Assembly (NCBI RefSeq): GCF_002174455.2
Contig: NZ_CP147246.1
Coordinates: 709,501 to 773,500 of the forward strand
Origin: Enterococcus sp. 9D6_DIV0238
GTDB lineage: Bacteria; Bacillota; Bacilli; Lactobacillales; Enterococcaceae
Length of the DNA stretch: 64,000 nt
Reading direction: 5' to 3'
Shown piece by piece: positions 10,575-19,855 of this stretch; within the stretch, counting starts at the first letter, position 1, and each line of letters starts with the position of its first letter. Made by a program: the position numbers and the translations under genes. The notes beneath the pieces were generated by a model. That model searched no databases. It was given only the letters and a program-made list of their open reading frames with translations, and had not been told where the DNA came from.

Positions 10575-10746
10575 AAACCTCTCCTTGACTATTTTTTATC
10601 CATTTTCTACAAAGTATAACGCGTACCTATCCACTCGAGCACAAATTTAGGATAGTTTATAAAAACTTTATATTATCTAATTTTCTCAAGCAAAAAACTG
10701 AACGTTCACCACATTTGCCCAAACCGTTTTTAATTTGGTCGTTGAC

Positions 10747-11691
10747 TCAATTCTCTTGTGAAAAGTAATCAGTTGTATCCTGCTCATCTTGTTTCAATTG
10801 CACGATCAAACTATCAGCACCATCAAATTTCACTTGGTCTCTTAAATAATGATTCCAGCTTACAGTCACTTGTTCACCATAAATATCCTGATGAAAATCT
10901 AAAATATACACTTCTACAGTCAATTCCCGACCATCACCAAATGTATCATTATGACCGATCGACCCCATTCCAACATACCATCGTTCACCGATCTTGATTT
11001 TGACAGCATAGACACCGATCCTTGGCAAACGAACCGTACTTTTTACTTTGATATTCGCTGTTGGAAAGCCTAGTAAACGACCTCTAGCATCTCCATGAAC
11101 AACCGTCCCATCTGTCTCATAAACATACCCTAACAATTCGGAAGCTTCTTCCATTCGACCTTGTTCCATCAAGGAACGAATTCGAGTGGAACTTATTTTT
11201 TCACCGGCTAACTCTTCTTTACTGACAGTGATCACTTTAAAGCGGTCTTTTGCATAACCAGGTAGATGAGCCACATCCGCAATGTCTTTAGGACCATAGG
11301 TATAATCGAACCCTGAAACAGCTGCTTTTCCATGTAAGCCTACAATATATTGATCAATAAAATCCTGCGGCGCCAAATGAGCAAACGCAGAAGTAAACTC
11401 GATCACGTATAAAATATCAACTCCTAAGCGTTCCATCAAACGTTCTTTTTGCTCTAAGCTGCTCAAATATTTCATATTTTCGGGCAACACCTTTTGAAAA
11501 ACAATCGAAGGATGCTGATTAAACGTCATAACGGCTAATTTTAAGTTGTGTTCTTCAGCATATTTTTTACCCGTTTCAATCACCTTTTGATGTCCACGAT
11601 GAACACCATCGAAAAAACCTAATACCATTACTACTTCATCTGACGGAATTTGTTCTGGTTGATAAGGATGTCGAATTGAAATCACTTGCAT
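10747..11691 (-). CDS. ribF: Bifunctional riboflavin kinase / FAD synthetase RibF
   Basis: It converts riboflavin to FMN and FMN to FAD. The N-terminal adenylyltransferase domain (1-165) has GFFDGVHRGHQ and the downstream SSTRIRSLMEQG signature (ISSTxxR); the C-terminal kinase domain (185-310) has the GRLLGFPTANI motif that binds riboflavin and ATP. The length of 314 is normal. It begins 17 bp after truB stops, and the two genes form an operon, as in many Firmicutes. Confidence 0.97.
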   Translation of the reverse strand: MQVISIRHPYQPEQIPSDEVVMVLGFFDGVHRGHQKVIETGKKYAEEHNLKLAVMTFNQHPSIVFQKVLPENMKYLSSLEQKERLMERLGVDILYVIEFTSAFAHLAPQDFIDQYIVGLHGKAAVSGFDYTYGPKDIADVAHLPGYAKDRFKVITVSKEELAGEKISSTRIRSLMEQGRMEEASELLGYVYETDGTVVHGDARGRLLGFPTANIKVKSTVRLPRIGVYAVKIKIGERWYVGMGSIGHNDTFGDGRELTVEVYILDFHQDIYGEQVTVSWNHYLRDQVKFDGADSLIVQLKQDEQDTTDYFSQEN

Positions 11692-11708
11692 ACTAAAACT
11701 TCTTTCTA

Positions 11709-12629
11709 TTAATTATTTCGTAAGACTTTGCTTGGTTTTAAAACATTTTCTTTCGTTGGATGAGCCATATAAAGACTAACAACCTGATCATGATAAAATA
11801 AAGCAACTAGCTCTTCTGGCATTTCATTTAGTCCTAATTCATTTTTAGTCAATCGAACACCATTTTTGACCTTTTGATAAAGCTCATCTGACAAATCGAT
11901 CCGCTGAAAATCAGTAACTGCTGTCTCGATCGGTAATAATACTTGATCTATAGCTTCTTGCGCCATTTTTTCTGCGACTTGTTCCAATGATAAACATTGG
12001 CTAGCAGTCAGCCCGCCGCTTGCTGTTCTTGTTAAGTCAGACATATGGGCCGGCACTTCTAAAAGTGCCCCTGTATCGACAGATAGTGTTCGAACATAAG
12101 TCCCTTTGCCGCAAACTACTTTAAAGCGCCAGCTCTGTGTGCCGTTTATTGAATCAAATACCGGCTCAGAAGTTCGTTCAAACGAATGAATCTGTGCAGT
12201 TCGTTTTGGACGCTCTACTTCTTCACCATTTCTTGCATACTCATAAAGACGCTTACCATTTACTTTGACCGCTGAAAACATGGGCGGAATTTGCGTGATC
12301 GTACCTGTCATTTGCTGCATTGCGGCATCGATTTCTGTTGTTGTAAAAGGCGCTGCTAATTTATGTTTTTCAACTATTTCTCCACTACTATCTTCAGTTG
12401 TTGTAGAAAAACCTAAGGTGATTTCCCCTTCGTAGGTTTTCCCTGAATCAACCATATATTCGATCACTTTGGTTCCTTTTCCGATACAAATCGGCAAGAC
12501 ACCCGAAACATCAGGATCTAAGGTCCCGCCGTGACCAATTTTTTTTGTATGTAAAATTTTCCTTAATTTGAATACGCAGTCATGACTTGTCATTCCACGT
12601 TCTTTCCATAAAGGTAAAATACCATCCAT
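11709..12629 (-). CDS. truB: tRNA pseudouridine(55) synthase TruB
   Basis: TruB makes pseudouridine 55 in the T loop of tRNAs. The catalytic motif HGGTLDPDVSGVLP places the nucleophile at Asp38, and the KTYEGEITLGF and RKILHTKKIGH segments are conserved; a PUA-like C-terminus completes 306 residues. The ATG follows TTAGGAGG. A TATAAT -10 box lies about 40 bases upstream (12668-12673). In most Firmicutes truB follows rbfA directly; here a secreted-protein gene and two terminators come between, so truB-ribF is a separate transcript. Confidence 0.97.
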   Translation of the reverse strand: MDGILPLWKERGMTSHDCVFKLRKILHTKKIGHGGTLDPDVSGVLPICIGKGTKVIEYMVDSGKTYEGEITLGFSTTTEDSSGEIVEKHKLAAPFTTTEIDAAMQQMTGTITQIPPMFSAVKVNGKRLYEYARNGEEVERPKRTAQIHSFERTSEPVFDSINGTQSWRFKVVCGKGTYVRTLSVDTGALLEVPAHMSDLTRTASGGLTASQCLSLEQVAEKMAQEAIDQVLLPIETAVTDFQRIDLSDELYQKVKNGVRLTKNELGLNEMPEELVALFYHDQVVSLYMAHPTKENVLKPSKVLRNN

Positions 12630-12737
12630 CGATTTAGCCTCCTAATACGAAGATTACTAACTTGCTTATTATAACATAGAAGCATATGAAAATTCATTCT
12701 TTCAAGGTCAAGTAAGCTAAAGTTTATACCGATTATT

Positions 12738-12790
12738 TTATGGTAAAAAAACAGTGCGATCCAAAAATGATTTTGAACCACACTGTTTCG
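12738..12790 (-). terminator. Terminator after the secreted CAP-domain gene
   Basis: AAACAGTG and CACTGTTT arms flank an AT-rich loop; on the minus strand the stem is followed by TTTTTTT. It lies directly after the stop codon of the 12804-14060 gene. Confidence 0.7.
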
Positions 12791-12803
12791 TTATTATTTG
12801 TTA

Positions 12804-14060
12804 TTAGGCAGAGTGACCAACGATCACATCACCCGCATACCCAAAGCCGACACGTGTCATGCTCGGATTCATTTCCCAATCACGGTGTCCTGTTCCAGAT
12901 GGTGAAACCATGTTCGTTTCATTATACCAAGCCATGATCACAGAGTTTCCAGGTGCAAACATAAAGGCTATTACTTCATCGCCTCTGTTCCAATGATCCG
13001 ATGGAATTTGATAGTCCTGCATCATTGATGCTCTGGCTCCAGCAGAAGCAGCTAAACCTGCATCCCAGCTCACTGGATTCAATCCATTTGCAGTCCGCAA
13101 AGCATTTAATGCTTGGAACGTTGCATCCGCAGATGTCACTGGCGGTGTTGGTGTAGGATCTTTCGGCCCTTCAGATGGTGTTGTATTTCCTTGATCAGTT
13201 GAATTACTTTCACTAGGAGTCGTATTGGTTTGTTCAGTGCTGTTTGATTCTGGTACTTCTACTTCTTCTGATGCAGAAGGCGCTGTTGGTGTTTCGCTCG
13301 CCGTTGTTTGAGTCGTCTTTTGCTCTTTGGCTGCCGCAGCTTTTTTATTTTCTGCTTGCTTTGCTTCAGCTGCGAGCTGAGCTTTTAGTGTTTCTTGCTG
13401 TTTCTTCACTAATTCATTTTTAGAATTTTCAGCCCCAGCAGTTTCTGAATCGACTTCAGCTTTCAATACATTCAAATCTGCTTGTTTACTTACAAGAGAC
13501 TCTTTTTCTTGCTCAAGTTGTTTTGTTGCATCTTCCACAGCAACTAGATTCTTTTGAATATCCACTTTTTTGGTTTCCACTAGTTTTTTATCTTCTTTTT
13601 GTTGCTTAACTAGATCATTATTTGCTGTCAAAATCGAAGAAATTGCCTGCACTCGTCCAACAGCATCAGAAATTGATTCTGCATTTAAGATCATATCCAA
13701 GATTTGAGCTCCCTGCCCATTTACTTGAACATTTCGTCCTTGATTTTGGATCGCTTCTGTTCGTTTATTGATTCGAACATCCAGTGCTGCAATATCTTTT
13801 TTCAGCTGTTCTGATTCTTGCGTCAGACTCGTTTTTTGTCTGTTCAATTCTATTCCTTTATCATAAATAGAAGAAATTTCCTCTTCCAAGCTAGCGATTT
13901 GAGTGGTTACACTTTTTTGTTTTTCTTTTAATGCAGAGATTTCTTTATCTTGCTGCTCTATTTTTTTATCAGCTGTTTCGGCCATTGCACTGATTGGTGC
14001 CAACGCTCCGCCAGCTGTCATTAATCCAACGATCAATAAGGTCAAGCTTTTTTTCTTCAC
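12804..14060 (-). CDS. Secreted coiled-coil protein with C-terminal CAP (SCP/PR1) domain, SagB-like
   Basis: A Sec signal peptide (1-27, ending SAMAETA) is followed by a PcsB/SagA-type coiled coil (about 30-240, heptads rich in Lys, Glu and Gln), a Pro/Ser/Thr/Glu linker with the near-repeated TTPSE motif (about 245-310), and a CAP domain (about 313-418) with ALNALRTANGLNPVSWD, the SxHWN-like DHWNRGDEV and a terminal MTRVGFGYAG. The layout matches SagB/SalB-like secreted antigens of enterococci, in which the coiled coil is shared with SagA and the C-terminal module is SCP rather than NlpC/P60. Role is presumably at the cell wall or septum; enzymatic activity is not shown. It is monocistronic and sits between rbfA and truB. 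Confidence 0.85.
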   Translation of the reverse strand: MKKKSLTLLIVGLMTAGGALAPISAMAETADKKIEQQDKEISALKEKQKSVTTQIASLEEEISSIYDKGIELNRQKTSLTQESEQLKKDIAALDVRINKRTEAIQNQGRNVQVNGQGAQILDMILNAESISDAVGRVQAISSILTANNDLVKQQKEDKKLVETKKVDIQKNLVAVEDATKQLEQEKESLVSKQADLNVLKAEVDSETAGAENSKNELVKKQQETLKAQLAAEAKQAENKKAAAAKEQKTTQTTASETPTAPSASEEVEVPESNSTEQTNTTPSESNSTDQGNTTPSEGPKDPTPTPPVTSADATFQALNALRTANGLNPVSWDAGLAASAGARASMMQDYQIPSDHWNRGDEVIAFMFAPGNSVIMAWYNETNMVSPSGTGHRDWEMNPSMTRVGFGYAGDVIVGHSA

Positions 14061-14221
14061 TAATACCCCTCCGATTTCTCAAATAAATCTTATGCTATAA
14101 AATAGTACCATATTTCTTCTCTTTATAATCGATAAAAAGATTACAGTTGCTTTCAATCTAGTTACAATGAAATAATTTTGTTACAAAGGAAAAATAAGAG
14201 CCGTACTTTTACATAGATAAT

Positions 14222-14259
14222 AAAAAAGATCCGGAAGAAATATCTTCCAGATCTTTTTT
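14222..14259 (-). terminator. Terminator of the rimP-nusA-infB-rbfA operon
   Basis: A stem of about 17 bp (AAAAAAGATCCGGAAGA pairing with TCTTCCAGATCTTTTTT) with a very short loop begins two bases after the rbfA stop codon and ends in a T run on the minus strand. Confidence 0.9.
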
Positions 14260-14260
14260 A

Positions 14261-14611
14261 TTAATCCCCTTGATTCAATTTGCGGATCAAATCGTCAATA
14301 TGATTGCCATATTGTACAGATTCATCTCTTTCAAAAATCAGCTCAGGCGTCTTGTATAATGTTAAAGCTTGACCTAGTTCTTTACGAATCAAACCTTTTG
14401 CTTTATCTAATCCTTGCTGAGCTTTTTGTTGGTCAGAAGCTAGATCAGATAACAAGCTATAATAGATCGTCGCTTGCTGCAAATCACCTGTTACACGAAC
14501 ATCGGTGATCGTAATATCCTGCACACGAGGGTCTCTTACGCGTTTTCTCAAGATGTCATTGACTTCCCGCATGATTTCTTGACCCACTCGGCGGTCACGA
14601 TAATTTGCCAT
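14261..14611 (-). CDS. rbfA: 30S ribosome-binding factor RbfA
   Basis: RbfA helps mature the 5' end of 16S rRNA in the 30S subunit. The 116-residue KH-like protein starts [20 protein letters not shown] and has the [20 protein letters not shown] core typical of the family. It starts 35 bp after infB stops and is the last gene of the operon, with a terminator immediately behind it. Confidence 0.97.
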   Translation of the reverse strand: MANYRDRRVGQEIMREVNDILRKRVRDPRVQDITITDVRVTGDLQQATIYYSLLSDLASDQQKAQQGLDKAKGLIRKELGQALTLYKTPELIFERDESVQYGNHIDDLIRKLNQGD

Positions 14612-14646
14612 ACTGTTTCTCCTTCTTTCTTACTAATGAGAACTTT

Positions 14647-17178
14647 TTATTTTTTTACTTCTTCCATGATAAAGCCTTCGATCACGTCATCAACTTTAAG
14701 GTCGTTGAAGTTTTCGATCATCGCTCCACATTCAAAGCCAAGTTTCACTTCTTTTGCATCGTCTTTAAAGCGTTTCAAGCTGGCTAATTTGCCTTCAAAG
14801 ATCACGATGCCGTCACGGATCACACGAACACCACTGTCGCGGCGGATAAATCCTTCTGTAACATAACAGCCGGCGATCGTTCCAACTTTAGATACTTTAT
14901 ACAGCTCACGGACAGCCATTTGACCAGTGATTTTTTCTTCAAACTCTGGATCGAGCATCCCTTTCATCGCTGTTTCGATTTCTTCGATCGCTTTGTAGAT
15001 GATGCGGTGTAAACGAATATCCACTTCTTCTTGTTCAGCTTGTTGTTTCGCTTGCGGTGTAGGTCGTACATTAAATCCGATGATGATCGCATTACTTGCT
15101 GCGGCAAGTGTGACGTCACTTTCATTGATCGCACCTACTGCTGAGTGAACGATTTTCACACGAACGCCTTCAACATCGATTTTTTGTAAGCTTGCAGCCA
15201 AGGCTTCAGCAGTTCCTTGTACGTCCGCTTTGATGATCACATTGACATCTTTCAATTCGCCTTCTTTCAGGCTTTCGAATAAGTTGTCTAAAGTAACACG
15301 GTTATTAGCTGAACGTTGTTCAAGAACCGCACGTTTACCACGTTCTTCACCTGCTTGACGGGCTGTTTTTTCATCTTCGAAGACGACAAAACGGTCACCT
15401 GCTTGCGGTACATCGTTTAACCCTGTGATTTCGACTGGTGTTGCTGGTCCTACGGCTTTATCACGACGACCAATGTCATTTGTCATAACACGGACACGTC
15501 CAAAGGTATTTCCGACAACGATCGGATCTCCGACTTTCAACGTTCCTTGTTGAACAAGTAATGTTGAAACAGGTCCTTTTCCTTTGTCTAAACGAGCTTC
15601 GATGACTGTACCGATCGCACGCTGTGTTGGATCAGCTTTAAGGTCTTCGACTTCTGCGATCAACAGAATATTTTCTAATAATTCATCGATATTTTGATTG
15701 AATTTCGCAGAAATGTTGACGAAAATCGTATCTCCGCCCCATTCTTCCGGAATCAAGCCATGTTCACTTAGTTCTTGTTTTACATGATCAGGATTAGCTC
15801 CTGGTTTATCTACCTTATTGACTGCTACGATGATCGGTACTTCTGCGGCTTTTGCATGGTTGATCGCTTCGATCGTTTGCGGCATCACACCGTCATCTGC
15901 TGCGACAACTAAAATCGTGATATCTGTGATACCAGCGCCACGTGCACGCATGCTAGTGAAGGCCGCGTGTCCTGGTGTATCCAAGAATGTGATCGGTTTA
16001 CCGTCGATATCGATCTGGTACGCTCCGATATGCTGAGTGATCCCGCCTGCTTCCCCAGAAGTCACACGTGAGTTACGTAATGTATCAAGCAATGTTGTTT
16101 TCCCGTGGTCAACGTGTCCCATGATCGTCACAACTGGCGGACGAGTCACAAGGTTTTCTTCCACTAAAGCTTCTGGTTCAAAGAATTTATCGATATCAGC
16201 CACATCAACTTGGACTTTTTCTTGCGGTTCCATTCCATAATCGACCGCTAAAAGTTCAATTGTTTCTTTATCTAATGATTGGTTTTGATTGACCATAACC
16301 CCCATCATAAAGAGTTTTTTGATGATTTCTGCTGGTTCGCGGTGAATTTTCTTCGCGATATCTGCTACGTTCATTCCTTCTGTGTATTCTAAAACATCAG
16401 GTAATTCACGGAATTTACGTGCTGGCACTGCAGGTTTTGTTGATTCTTGGTATTTCCCTTTTTTGCCTTTTTTGTTGAAACGATTGCGGTTTTGATTGTT
16501 GTAACCACCATTACGATTACGGTTTTGGCCACCGCCGCCAAAGTTGTTGTTGCGGTTTTGATTATTGTTGCGATTTTGATTGCCTTGGTTGTTACTTTGT
16601 CCTTGGTTTGGACGGTTTTGGTTTGTATTTTGTGTATTACGTTGTTGTGTATTGTTACGGTTTTGATTATTTTGTTGCCCAGACTGTGCAGGACGATTTT
16701 GGTTATTGTTTTGTTGTCCTGATTGTGCAGGACGATTTTGATTATTGTTTTGTTGTCCTGATTGTGCAGGACGATTTTGATTATTGTTTTGGTGCGGACG
16801 TTGTTGCTGTCCTTGGTTTGGACGATTTTGTGTCATATTTTGGCTGCTTCCTTGCGTATTTCGATTTTGGTTATTACGATTTTGTTGTTGCCCTTTATTG
16901 TGATTTTGTGTTGGTTTATTGCTATTTTGGTTAGCTGGTTTCGGATTTGCTGGTTTTGTTTGACCGCTTTGTGTTGGTTGCGGTTTTGCTGCTGGTTTTT
17001 GTTGTGGTTGTGCAGGTTTCTTTCCTCCAAAAGCTTGACGAAGTTTTGATTCATCATCTGAAGAAATTGCACCCATGTGATTTTTCACATCCATACCTAA
17101 TGCATGTGCTTTTTCCACGACGTCTTTACTCGATTGATTGATTTCTTTCGCTAGTTCATAAATTCTCTTTTTCCCCAT
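14647..17178 (-). CDS. infB: Translation initiation factor IF-2
   Basis: IF-2 positions fMet-tRNA on the 30S subunit. The 843-residue protein has an IF2_N module (1-50), a very long low-complexity Asn/Gln/Arg region (about 55-240), a second IF2_N module (about 260-310), the G domain with [18 protein letters not shown] and NKVDKP, and the C-terminal beta barrels. The low-complexity linker contains three tandem 13-residue repeats of [13 protein letters not shown] encoded by 39-bp DNA repeats (16682-16798). The gene sits 12 bp after ylxQ within the nusA operon. Confidence 0.98.
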   Translation of the reverse strand: MGKKRIYELAKEINQSSKDVVEKAHALGMDVKNHMGAISSDDESKLRQAFGGKKPAQPQQKPAAKPQPTQSGQTKPANPKPANQNSNKPTQNHNKGQQQNRNNQNRNTQGSSQNMTQNRPNQGQQQRPHQNNNQNRPAQSGQQNNNQNRPAQSGQQNNNQNRPAQSGQQNNQNRNNTQQRNTQNTNQNRPNQGQSNNQGNQNRNNNQNRNNNFGGGGQNRNRNGGYNNQNRNRFNKKGKKGKYQESTKPAVPARKFRELPDVLEYTEGMNVADIAKKIHREPAEIIKKLFMMGVMVNQNQSLDKETIELLAVDYGMEPQEKVQVDVADIDKFFEPEALVEENLVTRPPVVTIMGHVDHGKTTLLDTLRNSRVTSGEAGGITQHIGAYQIDIDGKPITFLDTPGHAAFTSMRARGAGITDITILVVAADDGVMPQTIEAINHAKAAEVPIIVAVNKVDKPGANPDHVKQELSEHGLIPEEWGGDTIFVNISAKFNQNIDELLENILLIAEVEDLKADPTQRAIGTVIEARLDKGKGPVSTLLVQQGTLKVGDPIVVGNTFGRVRVMTNDIGRRDKAVGPATPVEITGLNDVPQAGDRFVVFEDEKTARQAGEERGKRAVLEQRSANNRVTLDNLFESLKEGELKDVNVIIKADVQGTAEALAASLQKIDVEGVRVKIVHSAVGAINESDVTLAAASNAIIIGFNVRPTPQAKQQAEQEEVDIRLHRIIYKAIEEIETAMKGMLDPEFEEKITGQMAVRELYKVSKVGTIAGCYVTEGFIRRDSGVRVIRDGIVIFEGKLASLKRFKDDAKEVKLGFECGAMIENFNDLKVDDVIEGFIMEEVKK
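16682..16798. repeat. Three 39-bp in-frame tandem repeats within infB
   Basis: Units at 16682-16720, 16721-16759 and 16760-16798 are nearly identical; the second and third differ only near the end of the third. They encode 13-residue repeats in the disordered IF-2 linker, so copy number can vary without a frameshift. Confidence 0.9.
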
Positions 17179-17190
17179 GCAATCACCTTC

Positions 17191-17493
17191 CTAACCTTTG
17201 ATTAATTCCTGGAACTTTGTCGCAAAGCCCTGATCATTAATCCCAATAATCATGCGCGTTCTGCCAATTGCATGACTGATTTCTGATTGGGTAAACGACT
17301 CGTCTGTCGGAACCTTATAATAAGAACATTTGTCCTTGATTTTCTTTCTTGTATTTTCACTAGCATCTGCCGCAACAAAAACAAATTTCGCCTTATTGCT
17401 GCGAATATCTGCTAAAGTCAACTCTTCACCAGTCACTAGTTTTCCAGCTCTCATAGCCAAACCTAATAAATTTAAAATCTTTTCTTTATCCAT
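17191..17493 (-). CDS. ylxQ: L7Ae/L30e-family RNA-binding protein YlxQ
   Basis: A 100-residue kink-turn-binding protein of the ribosomal L7Ae family, recognisable by LGLAMRAGKLVTGEELTLADIR and LVFVAADAS-like FVFVAADASENT. The start is ATG 17493, which overlaps the rnpM stop (AATGGATAA), indicating translational coupling; the upstream in-frame ATG at 17532 lies inside rnpM and adds a non-family extension. Bacterial YlxQ proteins bind RNA, but the physiological target is not firmly known. It is part of the conserved nusA-rnpM-ylxQ-infB order. Confidence 0.92.
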   Translation of the reverse strand: MDKEKILNLLGLAMRAGKLVTGEELTLADIRSNKAKFVFVAADASENTRKKIKDKCSYYKVPTDESFTQSEISHAIGRTRMIIGINDQGFATKFQELIKG

Positions 17494-17782
17494 TTCCGAA
17501 CAACTCTTTACGGGCTTTTTGATGTTCCACATAATCTAACAATTCTTGATAGAATTCGTCAGTCAACGTTGTTTCCAGAACACGATCTAAAATGTGCTTA
17601 TCCCATGCATCTTGAACTTCTTTTGGTTCAAGAGCGACGTACGCACCTCGGCCCGGCATTTTTCCAGAAGGATCGATCGATACGACACCTTCTTTAGAAC
17701 GAGTGATTCGGACTAATTCTTTTTTGGGTTTCATCTCGCCTGAGACAACAGATTTACGCATCGGGACTTTTCTTTTTTTCAT
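17486..17782 (-). CDS. rnpM: YlxR/RnpM family RNA-binding protein
   Basis: A 98-residue basic YlxR protein, recently named RnpM for modulating RNase P in B. subtilis. The conserved GEMKPKKELVRI, DPSGKMPGRGAYV core is present. The usual Cys of the MRKCV motif is Ser here (PMRKSVVSGE), so a thiol or metal role at that position is not possible in this protein. It lies 18 bp after nusA and overlaps ylxQ. Confidence 0.92.
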   Translation of the reverse strand: MKKRKVPMRKSVVSGEMKPKKELVRITRSKEGVVSIDPSGKMPGRGAYVALEPKEVQDAWDKHILDRVLETTLTDEFYQELLDYVEHQKARKELFGNG

Positions 17783-17800
17783 TTTGTTCCCTCCAAATCG

Positions 17801-18979
17801 TTAGACTTGTTCTTCGTCTTCTATTGTTTTTTCTTCAAACGCAATTTCTTCATATTCATCAGCTGTTAAATCAGACTCTATGATCGCTTCATCAAAAACT
17901 TCTTCTGTGGCATCTTCTTGTGTTTCTTGTTGAGCGTAGAATTCTTCCATTTCTGATTCTGGTTTAATATCGATTTTGAAGCCTGTCAATTTAGCTGCTA
18001 AACGTGCATTTTGACCTCTTTTACCGATAGCAAGTGACAATTGATAATCTGGTACAACAACTGTACAAGCTTTGTTATTGGTAGGATCAAAAATAACATC
18101 GACAACTTGTGCTGGATTCAACGCATTGCTGATGAAGATCGCTGGATCTTCATTCCATTCTACGATATCCATATTTTCACCTTTTAATTCATTCACGATC
18201 GCTTGAACACGTTGGCCTTTAGGACCTACACACGTACCAACAGGATCGATATTTGGATCTGTTGAACGAACAGAGACTTTTGAGCGGTCTCCTGCTTCAC
18301 GAGCAATGCTGACGATTTCTACAATTCCATCATACACTTCCGGAATTTCTTGTTCAAACAATCGCTTCAATAAATCTGGATGACTGCGGCTAACAAAAAC
18401 CTGAGGACCTTTAGATGTATTTTCAACACGTGATACATACACTTTGATTCGATCATGCGGTTGATAAAATTCATTTGGCATTTGGTCTTGTTTTGATAAG
18501 ACAGCTTCGATTTTTCCTAAGTTTACATAGATATAACGGCGGTCTTGTCTTTCAACGATTCCTTGCATGATATCATTTTCGTATGCACTGAATTCATTGT
18601 AAATAATGTTTCTTTCAGCTTCTCTTACACGTTGTAAAATAACTTGCTTCGCCGTTTGTGCCGCAATCCGGCCAAAGTCTTTTGGTGTCACTTCAAAACG
18701 AATTTTATCGCCCAGCTCATACGCCTTATTGACTTCCATCGCTTCTTTTAATGAGACTTCCAATTGGGAATCCATCACTTCTTCAGTGACTTCTTTTACT
18801 GCATATACATGGATATTGCCTTTTTTGCCATCGAATTCTACTTCAACGTTTTGGGCCTGTCCATAATGTCTTTTATATGCGGAAACTAATGCTGCTTCCA
18901 GCGCATCAATCACGATATCCTTAGAAATACCTTTTTCAGCTTCTAATGCATCCAATGCATTCAACATTTCTTTGCTCAT
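17801..18979 (-). CDS. nusA: Transcription termination/antitermination factor NusA
   Basis: NusA binds RNA polymerase and nascent RNA and influences pausing, termination and antitermination. The 392-residue protein has the N-terminal polymerase-binding domain (1-125), an S1 domain (about 135-200), and two KH domains (about 205-345, with VGPKGQRVQAIVNELKGE and AIGKRGQNARLAAKLTG). It ends with a short acidic tail and lacks the extra acidic repeats of proteobacterial NusA, as is normal in Firmicutes. It is second in the rimP-nusA operon, 118 bp after rimP. Confidence 0.98.
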   Translation of the reverse strand: MSKEMLNALDALEAEKGISKDIVIDALEAALVSAYKRHYGQAQNVEVEFDGKKGNIHVYAVKEVTEEVMDSQLEVSLKEAMEVNKAYELGDKIRFEVTPKDFGRIAAQTAKQVILQRVREAERNIIYNEFSAYENDIMQGIVERQDRRYIYVNLGKIEAVLSKQDQMPNEFYQPHDRIKVYVSRVENTSKGPQVFVSRSHPDLLKRLFEQEIPEVYDGIVEIVSIAREAGDRSKVSVRSTDPNIDPVGTCVGPKGQRVQAIVNELKGENMDIVEWNEDPAIFISNALNPAQVVDVIFDPTNNKACTVVVPDYQLSLAIGKRGQNARLAAKLTGFKIDIKPESEMEEFYAQQETQEDATEEVFDEAIIESDLTADEYEEIAFEEKTIEDEEQV

Positions 18980-19097
18980 TTTGTTGTCATTTCCTCCTAC
19001 TTGTTTAAATGAAAGATAAACGGAATGGCTTTTCTTTCGGAAAACACCTTTCCGTAATAAGCAAAAACTAGATTGTTTTGCTCTACGAATGTCTGGG

Positions 19098-19571
19098 TTA
19101 AAACTGGATTGCTAAACGAGCTTTGGCAATGTTTTTCCGTTCAAATGTATACTCTTTGACTCTTGTTTTGATTTTGACCGTCAAGACCAATTGTTCTTTG
19201 TCTAAAGATTTTAACGTTCCTTCAAATTGCTTTTCTCCCTCAACTGCTTGATAAAGAGAGATATGGATATATTGGCCAACGGCTTGTTCATAATCGCTTT
19301 CTTTTTTCAACGGACGTTCAGCTCCCGGAGAAGAGACTTCCAAAAAGTACGCTTGTGGTATCGGGTCAGGATCCATAGCATCAAGTTTTTCGCTGAGTTG
19401 TTCACTGACAAAGGCACATTCCTCAATATCAATGCCGCCGGTTTTATCAATAAAGACACGGAGAAACCAGTTCTTTCCTTCCTTGACAAACTCTACTTCT
19501 ACAAGTTCAAAATTTTGTTTTTCTAAGATTGGTGTGACTAACTCGGTAACAGTTTCCACAACACTACTCAA
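19098..19571 (-). CDS. rimP: Ribosome maturation factor RimP
   Basis: RimP is needed for 30S maturation. The 157 residues show the [20 protein letters not shown] and [20 protein letters not shown] motifs and the [13 protein letters not shown] signature. Translation begins at TTG 19571, nine bases behind GAAGGAGG. It is the first gene of the operon; the leader of about 130 bases contains an intrinsic terminator between promoter and gene. Confidence 0.96.
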   Translation of the reverse strand: MSSVVETVTELVTPILEKQNFELVEVEFVKEGKNWFLRVFIDKTGGIDIEECAFVSEQLSEKLDAMDPDPIPQAYFLEVSSPGAERPLKKESDYEQAVGQYIHISLYQAVEGEKQFEGTLKSLDKEQLVLTVKIKTRVKEYTFERKNIAKARLAIQF

Positions 19572-19652
19572 AATTTTCGCCTCCTTCAGGAATTATAGAA
19601 TGAGGACTAGCGTAGAAGTAAAACAGCCGTACTTTTCCTGCCTTACTCCATT

Positions 19653-19681
19653 AAAAAGAGTGAGCAGAAATCCGCTCACTC
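19653..19681 (-). terminator. Intrinsic terminator inside the rimP leader (possible attenuator)
   Basis: On the minus strand GAGTGAGC, eight loop bases and GCTCACTC are followed by TTTTT (19653-19657). It lies about 20 bases after the predicted start of transcription and 82 bases before the rimP start codon, with no gene between. Confidence 0.7.
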
Positions 19682-19706
19682 CGACTAGTATCATTACTTG
19701 TAAAGT

Positions 19707-19735
19707 ATTATATCATAGAGTTTCTGAAAACTCAA
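19707..19735 (-). promoter_or_regulatory. SigmaA promoter of the rimP-nusA-infB operon
   Basis: TTGAGT (19730-19735) and TATAAT (19707-19712) are 17 bases apart on the minus strand. Transcription would start near 19700. Confidence 0.8.
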
Positions 19736-19855
19736 ATGAAGGTGATTATGAAGCCGTTTCTCATCATCTATTTGCTTCATTTGAACAGGAAATACGCTTC
19801 ACTTTTCCAGCTTTTTGTTTTACTATAGAAAAGAACTCGCGAAAGGAGCCGTCTA

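Noticed and set aside
14474..14866. 130-residue plus-strand frame
   Set aside because: Antisense to rbfA and infB with no start signal or recognisable product.
16682..16798. CRISPR-like spacing of 39-bp repeats
   Set aside because: Repeats are contiguous without spacers and lie in frame inside infB.
16447..17141. Several hydrophobic plus-strand frames
   Set aside because: Antisense translation of the Asn/Gln-rich infB linker gives Val/Ile/Leu-rich artefacts that mimic membrane proteins.
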